Shown: positions 36,319 through 45,655, counted from the first letter of the stretch. The stretch: DNA of 64,000 bases from Sphingomonas sp. PP-F2F-A104-K0414 (GCF_004340945.1 NZ_SLYD01000004.1:496001-560000); one strand, 5' to 3'. Notes: a model not told the origin generated them from the sequence alone. Made by a program: numbers and translations.

Positions 36319-37830
36319 CTAGCGCTGCGCGTCCTCGGTCCCGATCCGGCTAGCCATGAGTGTTTTCCCTTCACCGGAGAATGTCGGCACGCCGGTCAGC
36401 ACGCCTTGGAAATGCCGGAGAGGTTCGCCGACATGCAGACCACTGCTGCCGATCTGAAACTCCCGGATCGTCCGTTCGTGCCGTGCGGTACGCGTCTTGA
36501 TCACCGAAATCGCCTGACGGACTTCGCCATGCGCCTCGAAATAGCGCAGTTGGACGATCGTATCGGACAGATAGCTCAGGTCGACATCGGACCGGACGTC
36601 CCCGGTAATCCCGTGCAACCCGAGGATCAGCAGGCTGACGATGCCCTTCTGGCCGAGATAGGTCAGCATCTCGTGCATTTGCAGGATCAGGAACTGCTCG
36701 TTCGGCATCGCTTGCAGGTATGCGTTCAGGCTGTCGATCACGACGACCTTGGCACCGTGCACCTCGACCGCCGCACGCACCGCGTTGGAGAACTCCCCCG
36801 GCGACATTTCGGCAGGGTCGATCGCGCGCAACAGCAATTGCCCGCTGTCGACGAACGGCGCCATGTCCATGCCGAGCGCGTCACTCCGCTTGAGCAACGT
36901 CGGCAACCGCTCGTCGAACAGGAAATAGGCGGCGCGCTCACCGCGCTTCAGCGCTGCGATCATGCACTGTACCGATGCGGTGGTCTTGCCGACGCCCGCC
37001 GGGCCGGTCAGCAGCGTGGCCGTGCCGGGAATGAGCCCGCCGCCAAGCAAAGCGTCGAGTTCGTTCGACCCGGTCGACATCGCCTCGTCCGAATAGGGAT
37101 CGCCGTGCTCCGACGCGACTAGTCGAGGATAGACGCGAAGCCCGCCTCGCTCGATCTCGAAGTCGTGATAGCCGCCGCGGTACCGCACGCCGCGCATCTT
37201 GACGACGTGCAGCCGCCGCCGTTGCGACCCGAAGCCGGACAGCGTCTGCTCAAGCGACACCACACCGTGCGCGATGCTGTGCAACTGGAGATCGCTGCCG
37301 CTGCCGCTCTTGTCGTCGAGAAACAGCACGGTGCAGTCGCGCGTCGAGAAGAAGTGCTTCAGCGCGAGGATCTGGCGACGATAGCGGATCGGGCTCTGCG
37401 CGAGCAGGCGCAATTCGGACAGGCTGTCGATGACGATCCGCGCCGGGCGGATTTCGTCGACCTTTGCCATCACGTCGCGGACCGTTTCGCCGAGTTCGAC
37501 TTCGCTCGGGTGGAGCAACGTCTGTTCGTGATCTTCGCTGAACCCGTCCGCAGGGACCATCTCGAACAGCACCAGCGAGTCCAGCGACCAGCCATGCGTC
37601 TTGGCGACCGCGCGCAGTTCGACCTCGGTCTCGGCCAGCGTGATATACAGGCCGATTTCACCCGCCTCCACGCCAGCCAGCAGGAACCCCAGCCCGAGCG
37701 TGGTCTTTCCCGTGCCCGGCGTCCCCTCGATCAGATACATCCGGTCCGGGGTCAGTCCGCCATTGAGGATATCGTCGAGCCCGTCGATCCCTGTCCGTGC
37801 CCGCGTCGGCAGGTCGTCGTCTTGTGCCAA
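36319..37830 (-). CDS. kaiC: KaiC-like double RecA-domain ATPase
   Basis: A 503-residue two-domain KaiC homologue. The first RecA domain has Walker A EGTPGTGKTTL and the second has GPAGVGKTTAS. The TTG start is chosen because AAGGAG lies six bases upstream and the next residues are AQDDDLPTRARTGIDGLDD. The CI glutamate pair reads LAET instead of FEET, and the CII pair is FDER. At the KaiC phosphorylation site the sequence is LSYLSDT: serine is kept at the S431 position, but tyrosine replaces T432. Neither kaiA nor kaiB is in the window. The coupled hybrid kinase follows directly. It may be a timing or stress-signalling ATPase rather than a true clock. Confidence 0.9.
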   Translation of the reverse strand: MAQDDDLPTRARTGIDGLDDILNGGLTPDRMYLIEGTPGTGKTTLGLGFLLAGVEAGEIGLYITLAETEVELRAVAKTHGWSLDSLVLFEMVPADGFSEDHEQTLLHPSEVELGETVRDVMAKVDEIRPARIVIDSLSELRLLAQSPIRYRRQILALKHFFSTRDCTVLFLDDKSGSGSDLQLHSIAHGVVSLEQTLSGFGSQRRRLHVVKMRGVRYRGGYHDFEIERGGLRVYPRLVASEHGDPYSDEAMSTGSNELDALLGGGLIPGTATLLTGPAGVGKTTASVQCMIAALKRGERAAYFLFDERLPTLLKRSDALGMDMAPFVDSGQLLLRAIDPAEMSPGEFSNAVRAAVEVHGAKVVVIDSLNAYLQAMPNEQFLILQMHEMLTYLGQKGIVSLLILGLHGITGDVRSDVDLSYLSDTIVQLRYFEAHGEVRQAISVIKTRTARHERTIREFQIGSSGLHVGEPLRHFQGVLTGVPTFSGEGKTLMASRIGTEDAQR

Positions 37831-37985
37831 TTGGCACTCCTTCCTCTCGCCCGGCGCGCCACTATCGGACACCAAAGCTCGGTGAACATAGGAGGTCGCG
37901 GGATAATCGCAAAGCCGGGGCAATGTCCGCGCCGCCGCTGGCTCAAACGACGCGCAGATCGACGCCCCGGTCGCGTCGGATACGG

Positions 37986-39143
37986 CTATTCCGGTCGCCC
38001 GAGGAACACGACGCCCGGTACGGACAGCGTCTCCCCGGTCGCCGCGAGACGGCCATCGCCGGCGACCCGGAAGACCACCAGCGTCCCCGATCGCTCGTTG
38101 CCCACGACTAGCTGCCGTTCGTCATCGAGCAGCGCGAAGACGCGCGGCCAGTGGCCACCGCTGGCGATGTGCTGGAGCAGCGTCGGCACGCCCGCGGCAT
38201 CGAGCGCGAACACGGCGATGCTGTCATGGCCGCGGTTCGAGACGTAAAGCCGCCGCCCGGCGCGATCGATCGCGATATGCGCAGCCTGTGACGCGCCGGT
38301 ATGGCCTTTGGGCAGGGTCGAGATGCTATGACGCGTCACGAAGTGCCCGTCCGTGCGCGCATCGAGCGTATAAAGCGTGTTCGACAGCTCGCAGACGACA
38401 TAGGCCAGCGGCTGCCGCGGGTGCCGGGCGATGTGACGCGGGCCCGCCCCGGCCGGCGCACGCCATGCGACCACCGGCGGCGCCACGCTTCGCGCCTGCG
38501 GATCGAAGCGATAGGCGAAGATCGCGTCGGCCCCGAGATCGACCGCATGAAGCCAGCGCCGGTCCGGACTGAACCCGACCCAGTGCGCATGCGGGGCTTC
38601 CTGGCGGTCGTGATCCTTCCCGGTACCCATGCCCGCGCCGATACCGGTATCCGCATGGCGGAACACCGTCGCGGGTGCGGGCACCCCGGTACGCCGATCG
38701 AGCTGGATGAACGCGACGCTGCCGCTCGAATAGTTCGCGACGGCGAGGCAGGCGGATGGCCGATCGAGCGCCAGGTGGCACGGGTCGGCACCACCGGTCG
38801 ACACCGTCGCGCGGTGATCCCAGCCGGTGGCCCAGCCAGTGGCATAAGCGGACACTTCGCCCTGCGCCTGCTCACGGACCAGATACCACATGCCGCCAGG
38901 ACCGCCGCCGATCCCGAACGATGCATCCGCGATCCCCGTGACCGGCGTCCCGACCCGCCATCGATCGCCTTCTCCGGCGATCGGATACAGACCCTTGCCG
39001 CCCTCGCGCGCATAGGTTCCAGCGATCAGTCTCGGTGCGAGGCTCGCTGCCCTAGCTGCGCGCGCCGCCGCCGCCGCCAGCGGAAAGACGAGGGTCGCAC
39101 CCATCGCGCCGAGCATCGTCCTGCGTGTCGTTCGATATGCCAT
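37986..39143 (-). CDS. Tat-exported beta-propeller lactonase-like protein (6-phosphogluconolactonase family)
   Basis: A 385-residue protein with a twin-arginine signal (YRTTRRTMLGAMGATLVFPLA), so it is folded before export to the periplasm. The mature part is a seven-bladed propeller of the YbhE/Pgl type, with blade motifs such as DPCHLALDRPSACLAVANYS, HWVGFSPDRRWLHAVDLG and AHIAIDRAGRRLYVSNRG. These proteins hydrolyse sugar lactones; because of export, the substrate here is unlikely to be 6-phosphogluconolactone itself. GGGGAG precedes the ATG by six bases. An AT-richer intergenic region separates it from the divergent MFS gene. Confidence 0.9.
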   Translation of the reverse strand: MAYRTTRRTMLGAMGATLVFPLAAAAARAARAASLAPRLIAGTYAREGGKGLYPIAGEGDRWRVGTPVTGIADASFGIGGGPGGMWYLVREQAQGEVSAYATGWATGWDHRATVSTGGADPCHLALDRPSACLAVANYSSGSVAFIQLDRRTGVPAPATVFRHADTGIGAGMGTGKDHDRQEAPHAHWVGFSPDRRWLHAVDLGADAIFAYRFDPQARSVAPPVVAWRAPAGAGPRHIARHPRQPLAYVVCELSNTLYTLDARTDGHFVTRHSISTLPKGHTGASQAAHIAIDRAGRRLYVSNRGHDSIAVFALDAAGVPTLLQHIASGGHWPRVFALLDDERQLVVGNERSGTLVVFRVAGDGRLAATGETLSVPGVVFLGRPE

Positions 39144-39428
39144 GCTCTACTCCCCTGCACCCGGCCTTTTAGACGCCGGCGCCAGCCAAGCAAGCATCGC
39201 CGACCGGGCAAAAGATCGGCATCACTCTATCAATTAACTATAATCTGCAGGGCCATTTGCGCTGATTGCTCGACCAGTTTTCGCGATATCTGCAACAAGC
39301 ATAATAATACTTACCCCAGACCGGTCGCCAAAACCTTGGTTATAAAAACCGGCCCGATTTGGATGTTTTTATCCTCTATCCGAATACAAGATTCAGCCAA
39401 GCTAGTCCTGCCCCCCGCCCCTACGATC
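39144..39428. other. AT-rich divergent intergenic region
   Basis: This stretch between the lactonase and MFS genes is visibly more AT-rich than its surroundings (runs such as ATAATAATAC, TTATAAAAACC and GATGTTTTTATC). It probably holds promoters for both genes and perhaps the AraC-type regulator's site. GGTT-ATAAA-AACC (39332-39345 region) is a short inverted repeat. No open frame or RNA gene was recognised in it. Confidence 0.5.
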
Positions 39429-40913
39429 TTGTCACAATTACACCAGCCACCGCCGCCTGATCGCACGGCCGCCGGCCGGTCGCGACCAAGGCTTGACCCC
39501 TGCGACGGCGAAGACCAAGTCGCTGCTGTTATTGGAAATATCGAACGCCGGGGGGCGCGGGTCATCAGGCGTATTATTACCATATTCGCCACGCTTCATT
39601 GTCTCGCGTTCATCGATCGTACCATGATTGGTGGCGCGTTGCCGTTGATGCGTGTGGACCTGCCGATGACCGATGCCGGAGCGGGTTGGCTGATCGGGAC
39701 CGCGTTCGCCTTGCCGTATGGCGTGACCGCATTGGTGCTGGCGACGATCCTCCGTGGGCGGCGGGTATCGCTATGGTGGTTGATCGGCGGCGTGACGATC
39801 TGGACCGCTGCCACGCTCGTGACCGGCGCGGCACAGTCCACCGCCGCGCTGATGCTGGCGCGAGCGGGGCTCGGCATTGGTCAGGCGATGTTCGTGCCGG
39901 TCGCGATCGCCTGGCTCGTCGACGTTGCAGGCATCGACGGTCGCGCACGCGCGCTGTCGCTCTTCACGAGCGGGTCGACGATCGGGCGAAGCACCGCGCT
40001 GTTGACGATCGGCGCCCTGCTTTCGGCATTGACCGTCATCACCCCCGGTAATTCTGCAAGCGCTCTCGGCGGCATCGCGCATTGGCGCCTGCTCTTCATG
40101 ATCACCGCGTTGCCGAACATCGTGATGATCCCGCTGCTCGCCGGTCTCCGCAAGAGAGACGCGCGCCACCGCTCCGTCGGGCCTGCGTTCGATGATCCCA
40201 TGCCCGATATGCTCCCCAGCCCATCGGCGACTGCGCTACGAGCGCCACCCCGGGCGTCGGCACACGCCGGTGTCCAATGGGGGACCATCGCGCTGTTCTT
40301 TGCGGCGGCGATCATGCCCATAATGCTTATTCAGGCGATGGGCGCGTGGTTGCCGACTCTGTTTGTACGAGACCGCGGGATCCTGCCCGCCCAGGCGGCA
40401 ATGCTGCTGGGGGCCATCACGCTATTCACCGCGCCCGCTGGCCAGCTTGCGGGCGGCTGGCTGATGACGCGCTTTGCATCCTGGCACCGTCATGTCCCGG
40501 CGATCATCCTGGTCAGCTTGATCGCAACATTGCTGCCGCTGGCGGCGCTGGTCTGGGCGCCGGGATTGGCGGGGGCGGCCGTCGGCGTGGCGATCGCGAA
40601 CCTTACGCTCGGGATCGCATCGTTTTGCGGGCTGTTCGGTGTGCAAATGCTAAGTCCGGTGTCGGCACGCATCACCATCAACGGCATCTTCTTCGCGCTG
40701 GTCACGCTGGTTGGCGTGGGTATCGGACCGTTGCTGACGGGGGCGCTGGCGACCTTTGCCCATAGCGGTCCCGCCACGATCGGGGCGGGCACCATGTCCC
40801 CGGCCGGGGCGCTCGGCACCGCGTTATTCACGACAGGCGTCATCGCAAGCTGCGCCTGCGCCATGGCCGTCGGTGCGGTACGAGACCGCTATCGCCAGCA
40901 CTGCGCCGTATGA
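39429..40913 (+). CDS. MFS transporter, start uncertain
   Basis: About 12 transmembrane helices of the major facilitator superfamily. The first is IITIFATLHCLAFIDRTMIGG, where FIDR resembles the FVDR of anion:cation symporters. The central loop is near LRKRDARHRS, and the last helix is GTALFTTGVIASCACAMAV. No ATG, GTG or TTG with a ribosome site lies just before helix 1. The first ATG in frame (39624) would cut helix 1, while the TTG at 39429 gives a 40-residue leader without a clear ribosome site. The open frame further upstream is antisense shadow of the lactonase. The stop overlaps the AraC gene as ATGA. The substrate is unknown. Confidence 0.78.
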   Translation: MSQLHQPPPPDRTAAGRSRPRLDPCDGEDQVAAVIGNIERRGARVIRRIITIFATLHCLAFIDRTMIGGALPLMRVDLPMTDAGAGWLIGTAFALPYGVTALVLATILRGRRVSLWWLIGGVTIWTAATLVTGAAQSTAALMLARAGLGIGQAMFVPVAIAWLVDVAGIDGRARALSLFTSGSTIGRSTALLTIGALLSALTVITPGNSASALGGIAHWRLLFMITALPNIVMIPLLAGLRKRDARHRSVGPAFDDPMPDMLPSPSATALRAPPRASAHAGVQWGTIALFFAAAIMPIMLIQAMGAWLPTLFVRDRGILPAQAAMLLGAITLFTAPAGQLAGGWLMTRFASWHRHVPAIILVSLIATLLPLAALVWAPGLAGAAVGVAIANLTLGIASFCGLFGVQMLSPVSARITINGIFFALVTLVGVGIGPLLTGALATFAHSGPATIGAGTMSPAGALGTALFTTGVIASCACAMAVGAVRDRYRQHCAV

Positions 40914-41914
40914 CCAGTCCCGAAACACCCGAGCGGGTCGCGTTCGACAGCGAGGCGTTGCCACCGGACGAGCGGATGGATCGCTATCGCGCATTATATG
41001 CGATCGGCGCTGACGTCACGCAGGTCGGTCCCAACCCGCGTGCGACGTTCGAGGCGTGGCGACTGGACCGCGCGCTGCTCTACGACCGGCGGCTGAACGA
41101 CATAAGCCATAGTCGGAGCGAACAGCGGGTCGGTCACGACGGGTTCACGCACTGGACCGTCACCCTGGTATTCGAAGGCCTGTTGCAGGTCGATTTCGGC
41201 GATGGCATGCTGGACATCAGGGCCGGCGAAATCGTCCTGATCGATGTCAGCCGCGCGACACGCAACATGATGCGGCACGCGCGGATCGCGACGCTGGCGA
41301 TCGCGCAAGACCGGATCGAGGAGACCGTAGGGCCGATCGGCGCGCTCCATGGGCGCGTGCTGGCCGCCGATCATTGCCGACTTTACGCCGATTTCGTCGG
41401 GTCGCTGCTATCCAACCTGCCAACGATGAAGACGTCGTCGCTTCCGGCTGCGACCTCCGCGCTGTGCACGCTGTTGAAGGTTGCACTGGAAGCCTATGGT
41501 CTACACGACGCAGTGGTCGAAGGCAGCCGCGACGGGCGGCGGCTTGGTCAGCTTCGCACGTTGGTCGATGGACGGCTGGGCGACCCGACCTTCGATCCCG
41601 AGACGGCGATTGCGGAAAGCGGCGTCTCGCGCGCAACGCTATACCGGATGCTGCGGCCGCAACGCGGGCTTGCGGCCTTCATACTTGCACGTCGCCTCGA
41701 ACATGTTCGGCGGGCGCTCTCCAACGCCGCCGAACGGCGCTCATTCGCAGACATCGCGCTCGATGCAGGGTTAGTCACCGAAAGCCATGCGAGCCGTGCG
41801 TTTCTGGCCCGCTATGGGCTGCGGCCCGGCGGCTATCGGGCGGCGATCGCCACCGCCATCGCCGAGACGGATCCGATCGAGCAAATGCGGTTATGGCAGC
41901 AGGAACTGCGCTGA
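40910..41914 (+). CDS. AraC-family transcriptional regulator
   Basis: A 334-residue regulator with an N-terminal cupin-like sensing domain (FTHWTVTLVFEGLLQVDFGDG) and a C-terminal pair of helix-turn-helices (AIAESGVSRATLYRMLRP and FADIALDAGLVTESHASRAF, followed by RYGLRPGGYR). The first domain resembles AraC_binding_2 (AraC/OxyR-type) regulators of aromatic and small-molecule catabolism. The ATG overlaps the MFS stop, so it probably controls its own operon and the transporter. Confidence 0.92.
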   Translation: MTSPETPERVAFDSEALPPDERMDRYRALYAIGADVTQVGPNPRATFEAWRLDRALLYDRRLNDISHSRSEQRVGHDGFTHWTVTLVFEGLLQVDFGDGMLDIRAGEIVLIDVSRATRNMMRHARIATLAIAQDRIEETVGPIGALHGRVLAADHCRLYADFVGSLLSNLPTMKTSSLPAATSALCTLLKVALEAYGLHDAVVEGSRDGRRLGQLRTLVDGRLGDPTFDPETAIAESGVSRATLYRMLRPQRGLAAFILARRLEHVRRALSNAAERRSFADIALDAGLVTESHASRAFLARYGLRPGGYRAAIATAIAETDPIEQMRLWQQELR

Positions 41915-41930
41915 TCTGCACGCGAAAGGT

Positions 41931-42257
41931 TTAGCCGCGCGCGGTCCAGGCCAGCCACAACCAGCCGCCGATCAGCAGTGCCCCACCGATCGGCGTGATC
42001 GCGCCGAACCAGCGCGGTGCGCCCAGCGCCATCGCGTACAGCGTCAGCGCAAAGATCGCCGCACCGACCACGAACAGCCACGCCGGCCCGCGCGCCTCCA
42101 TCCGGATCGCAACCAGCGCCGCGACGACGTGGACGAGCTGATATTGCGCGCCGGTCTTCAACCATTCCGCGGCCGAGCCGGTCGCACCGTGCGCACCGAA
42201 CGCCCCTGCCGCGACTGCGATCGCCCCGGACAATGCTGCGAGAATGGCGATGATCAT
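41931..42257 (-). CDS. DUF423 membrane protein
   Basis: A 108-residue protein with four hydrophobic helices and the family pattern AVAAGAFGAHG near the start, then WLKTGAQYQLVHVVAALV and TPIGGALLIGGWLWLAW. DUF423 (YwdK/YgdD) proteins are small inner-membrane proteins of unknown role. The ATG overlaps the stop of the antiporter gene by four bases, making it the last gene of a leftward operon. Confidence 0.92.
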   Translation of the reverse strand: MIIAILAALSGAIAVAAGAFGAHGATGSAAEWLKTGAQYQLVHVVAALVAIRMEARGPAWLFVVGAAIFALTLYAMALGAPRWFGAITPIGGALLIGGWLWLAWTARG

Positions 42258-44017
42258 TGCGTATCATTCCCCCAGGGAAAGCGTTTGGCAGTCTCGGCCC
42301 GCGCCGCGCGCATGTCGCCGGAGTCGATCTGCAACTGCAACCGCTCCTTGTCGCGCGACCGGTATTGCTCCTCCGCACGGTCGATATCCGCCGGCGACAC
42401 GTCGAGCCCGCGCAGCGCCAGCCGCGCCATCTTCACCGCGGACTCCATCACTTCGCGCACCACCGCGGTCGCCGACGTGTTCTTCAACTTCACCAGCGCA
42501 CGGCGATCGAACGCGCGGACGTAAATCGCGGCGTCCGGGAACGCCTCATGCACGCCCTCGATCGTGTCCGGATCGAGCTGGTCGCCGTCCATGCAGAAGC
42601 AGATGATCTCCGCCTCCGCCGCGCCCGCCTGTCGCAACAGGTCGAGCCGCGTGCCGTCGCCATAATAAACCTTCGCGCCGAACTCGCCGGCGATGTCGAT
42701 CATCTCGATATCGGTGTCGATCAGCGTCACCGGGATATCCTGCGCGAGCAACATCTGGCCGACCGTCTGGCCGAACCGTCCATAGCCGACGATGATCGCA
42801 TTGGCGCCGTCGACCTTGGGCCCGTCGCGCTCCTGCCCGTCGGCGATCGGCTCGGTCCGGAAGCGGCGTGTGATACCCATCAGGAACGGCGTGGTCGCCA
42901 TCGACAGCGTGATGATCGCGCCGAACAGGCTGGCCGCCTGCGGTTCGATCAACAGCCCCGCCTGCGCCTGCGCGAACAGCACGAAGCCGAACTCGCCGCC
43001 CTGGCTGAGTAAAAGGCCGAGCGCGAACGCCTGCCGCCACGTCATCTTGAACGCCATGCCGATCAGCATGATCACGCTGGTCTTGGTCAGGATCAGCGCC
43101 GCCGCCATCGCCATCACGAAGAACGGCCGCTCGGCGATCGCGCCCAGGTCGAGCACCATGCCGACCGCGAGGAAGAACAACCCGAGCAGGATCGAGCGGA
43201 ACGGCTCGACATCGGCCTCCAGTTCATGCCGATACGGGCTGTCCGCGAGCATCACGCCCGCGATGAACGCCCCAAGTGCGGTCGACAGCCCAAGCCATTC
43301 CATGATCGCCGCGCTGGCGATAACCGTGAACAGCCCAGCGAACACGAACATCTCGCGCTCGCCGAGATTGCCGATCAGCCGGAAGAACGGCCGCAGCAGG
43401 AAGCGCCCGGCGATCACCAGACCGACGACCGCCAGCACCGTATAGACCGCGAGCAGCCAGCCCGGCGGTGCGTTGGCATCGGCCGGGTTGCGGCTCATCG
43501 CCGCGACGATCGTGATCAAGGGCACGATCGAAAGGTCCTGGAACAACAGGATCGAGAAGGCGCGCTCGCCGAACGGCGTTCGCATCCGCCCCGACGAGCG
43601 CAGCATCGGCAGCACCTGCGCGGTCGACGAAAGCGCGAGCGGGAGCCCGAGCGCGAGCGCGGCGGGGAGCGAGAACTTCGCGCCGATCCAGACGATCGCG
43701 GTGATTGCGAGCCCGCAGATCGCGACCTGCAAGAGGCCGAGCCCGAAAATCTCCTCCTTCATCCGCCACAAGCGGGAGGGATTGAGTTCGAGACCGACGA
43801 TGAACAGCAGGAGCGTGATGCCGAGTTCCGCGAACCCGAGCTTAGACTCCGCATCGCCGACCAGTCCCAGCACATGCGGCCCGACGACCGCGCCCGCGAC
43901 CAGGTAACCCAGCGTCGCACCGAGCCCGAGCCGGCGGAACAGCAGCACGAACATCAGGCCGAAACCGAGCAATACGACGCCGTCGCGGAGCAGCGACGGG
44001 GCCGTACCCTCCGCCAT
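42254..44017 (-). CDS. KefB/KefC-type monovalent cation:proton antiporter with TrkA-N domain
   Basis: A 587-residue CPA2 antiporter. About 12 membrane helices include LGYLVAGAVVGPHVLGL, LLLFIVGLELNPSRLW and LGAFIAGVMLADSPYRHELE. A cytoplasmic Rossmann RCK (TrkA-N) domain follows: NAIIVGYGRFGQTVGQML with the acidic strand end TLIDTDIEMID. It exchanges K+ (or Na+) for H+ and is probably gated by NAD(H) or glutathione adducts. The ATG shares one base with the stop of the Fe-S scaffold gene, and the longer frame upstream is shadow. Confidence 0.94.
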   Translation of the reverse strand: MAEGTAPSLLRDGVVLLGFGLMFVLLFRRLGLGATLGYLVAGAVVGPHVLGLVGDAESKLGFAELGITLLLFIVGLELNPSRLWRMKEEIFGLGLLQVAICGLAITAIVWIGAKFSLPAALALGLPLALSSTAQVLPMLRSSGRMRTPFGERAFSILLFQDLSIVPLITIVAAMSRNPADANAPPGWLLAVYTVLAVVGLVIAGRFLLRPFFRLIGNLGEREMFVFAGLFTVIASAAIMEWLGLSTALGAFIAGVMLADSPYRHELEADVEPFRSILLGLFFLAVGMVLDLGAIAERPFFVMAMAAALILTKTSVIMLIGMAFKMTWRQAFALGLLLSQGGEFGFVLFAQAQAGLLIEPQAASLFGAIITLSMATTPFLMGITRRFRTEPIADGQERDGPKVDGANAIIVGYGRFGQTVGQMLLAQDIPVTLIDTDIEMIDIAGEFGAKVYYGDGTRLDLLRQAGAAEAEIICFCMDGDQLDPDTIEGVHEAFPDAAIYVRAFDRRALVKLKNTSATAVVREVMESAVKMARLALRGLDVSPADIDRAEEQYRSRDKERLQLQIDSGDMRAARAETAKRFPWGNDTQ

Positions 44018-44448
44018 CAGACTTTCGCCTTTGCAGCGGTGTCGGCAGCCTCGGCCGCGGCTTCGAAGGCGAGCCGGATCGAGGGGTGGCGCGCGGTATA
44101 GTCGAGCGCGGGGGTGAAGATATCCATCCCCGGCCAATCGGGCGCTTCGCCCTCGCGCGCAAGCCACGCGGTCAGCGCGTCGCGGGTCGCGGCGAGTTCG
44201 GCAGGGGTGCGGCCGAGGATGTTCGCCGCCAGCAACGACGACGACGCCTGCCCCAGCGCGCAGGCCCGGACCAGCAGACCGACCTCGCTGACGCGACCTT
44301 CGCCGTCCACCGCGACGTCGATCGTCACCCGGCTGCCACAGATCGGCGAGCGTTTCTCCGCGGTCGCCATCGGCTCGGGGAGGCGTTCGTGATACGGGAT
44401 CGTCGCGGCAAGGCGGAGGATCTCGGCGTTGTAGAGGGGCGCGCTCAT
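44017..44448 (-). CDS. Iron-sulfur cluster scaffold protein, NifU/IscU-like N-terminal domain
   Basis: A 143-residue protein starting MSAPLYNAEILRLAATIP. Two of the usual cluster cysteines are present, in KRSPICGSRVTIDV and VRACALGQASSSLLA. The third cysteine of IscU/SufU near the C terminus is missing, as in the divergent alphaproteobacterial branch. It may carry a nascent cluster or act as an adaptor. It lies between cvpA and the antiporter with overlaps on both sides (ATGA with cvpA). Confidence 0.85.
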   Translation of the reverse strand: MSAPLYNAEILRLAATIPYHERLPEPMATAEKRSPICGSRVTIDVAVDGEGRVSEVGLLVRACALGQASSSLLAANILGRTPAELAATRDALTAWLAREGEAPDWPGMDIFTPALDYTARHPSIRLAFEAAAEAADTAAKAKV

Positions 44449-45011
44449 GGCTTTGGTTCGCTTGCGTTGTCGGATTTGGAAGGCGGCGTACGGGCGCCGA
44501 ATACGGGCTGACCGCGACGACGACGGTCGACGAAATCGGCGATGCCCGCGCTGGTCGCGTTGAGCAGCGGGTAGGTCCGCGACCGGGTCATCCATTCCGG
44601 GCGGCGCGATGGTCCGCCACTCATCGTGTCGATGACCAGCGTCGCGAGCAGGAACACGAGGCTGGCGAGGATCAACCCTTTCAACGCCCCGAAGCCGAAG
44701 CCAAGCGCACGGTCAACCGGACCAAGTATCGAAGTCCGCGTCCGCGCCCCGATCGCATTGGCGACCAGCCGCCCGCCGATATAGGTAACGCCGGTGATGA
44801 TCGCGAACGCGAGCACCGCCGCACCGCCGACCGTGCCGACCATCGGCGACAGCGCCGCGGCGAGCGGGATGTGGAACAGCTTCAACATCGCCACCATCGC
44901 CACCCAGGCGAACATCGACAGGACTTCGGTGACGAACCCGCGGATCAGCCCCAGCACCGCCGAGCCGGCGACGGCGAGCAGGACGACGATGTCTAGGGCG
45001 GAAAGGTTCAT
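44445..45011 (-). CDS. cvpA: CvpA-family membrane protein
   Basis: A 188-residue protein with four membrane helices at residues 5-125 (LDIVVLLAVAGSAVLGLIRGF, GGAAVLAFAIITGVTYIGGRL) and the family stretch LGPVDRALGFGFGALKGLILA. A basic, disordered C-terminal tail ends in SKSDNASEPKP. CvpA is needed for colicin V production in E. coli and for envelope homeostasis more widely. First gene of a tightly overlapping operon with the Fe-S scaffold, antiporter and DUF423 genes. Confidence 0.93.
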   Translation of the reverse strand: MNLSALDIVVLLAVAGSAVLGLIRGFVTEVLSMFAWVAMVAMLKLFHIPLAAALSPMVGTVGGAAVLAFAIITGVTYIGGRLVANAIGARTRTSILGPVDRALGFGFGALKGLILASLVFLLATLVIDTMSGGPSRRPEWMTRSRTYPLLNATSAGIADFVDRRRRGQPVFGARTPPSKSDNASEPKP

Positions 45012-45070
45012 GGCTTCTGGAATAGGGACGCGGGAGGCGAACCGCTAGTGCGCGCTGCGCCCGACGATTC

Positions 45071-45652
45071 TTAGCGGTTCAAGCCGAAAACACCGTAGCG
45101 TTCGCGCCACGCGGCGACTTCGCCCTGCAGATGCCTGGGCGCTGCCTCTCCCGAGAGGACAAAGCCAGCGACGTCGTTGTCGGGATGCATCAGCATTTTC
45201 TCCGCCCCGTCGCTGAACCACACCGGGACTAGCTGGTCGCACACGGCGTCCAATACCGCCGCCGCCATGCCGTTCGCGATCGCATCGCTGCCGGCGAGCA
45301 TACGGACATGGATCGAGACGCCTTCGAGACAGGTCTGCGGCTTGTCGACGAAATTGAGCGACACGAGCAGCCCGGACCGGTCGGGCCGAGCCGCGTCGGG
45401 CAGGCTCGCGACCCGGCGCCAGACGCAGAACCACGTCCGGCAGATGCGCGGGCGGATCGCATGGATACCGCACCCTTGGTCGCAGAGGTGGATGCACGGC
45501 GTTCCCGCGGGTTTGGCGAACTCGGGCGTCTTCACCGTCAGCTCGGTGCAGCACGCCGTGCAATCCCCGCACGCCCGATCAGGAAGGATCGGTCCCAGCA
45601 GCGCGGTTTCCACGTCGGCATGTGGTTGGGTCGGGATGTCACGCCGATCCAC
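45071..45652 (-). CDS. YkgJ-family cysteine-cluster protein
   Basis: A 193-residue protein with the zinc/iron-chelating cysteine cluster of the YkgJ (UPF0153) family: ACGDCTACCTELTV, then GTPCIHLCDQGCGIHAIRPRIC and RTWFCVW. The cysteines probably bind a metal or an Fe-S cluster; the function is unknown. The C-terminal half has no recognised motif. It starts three bases after the stop of the small gene upstream and is read the same way. Confidence 0.9.
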   Translation of the reverse strand: MDRRDIPTQPHADVETALLGPILPDRACGDCTACCTELTVKTPEFAKPAGTPCIHLCDQGCGIHAIRPRICRTWFCVWRRVASLPDAARPDRSGLLVSLNFVDKPQTCLEGVSIHVRMLAGSDAIANGMAAAVLDAVCDQLVPVWFSDGAEKMLMHPDNDVAGFVLSGEAAPRHLQGEVAAWRERYGVFGLNR

Positions 45653-45655
45653 GGT

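Noticed and set aside
34338..37830. Complete cyanobacterial-type circadian clock
   Set aside because: Only a KaiC-like protein and a kinase are present; no kaiA or kaiB open frame is in the window.
38301..39428. Upstream extension of the MFS open frame
   Set aside because: It is antisense to the lactonase-like gene and has no protein-like sequence until about 39540.
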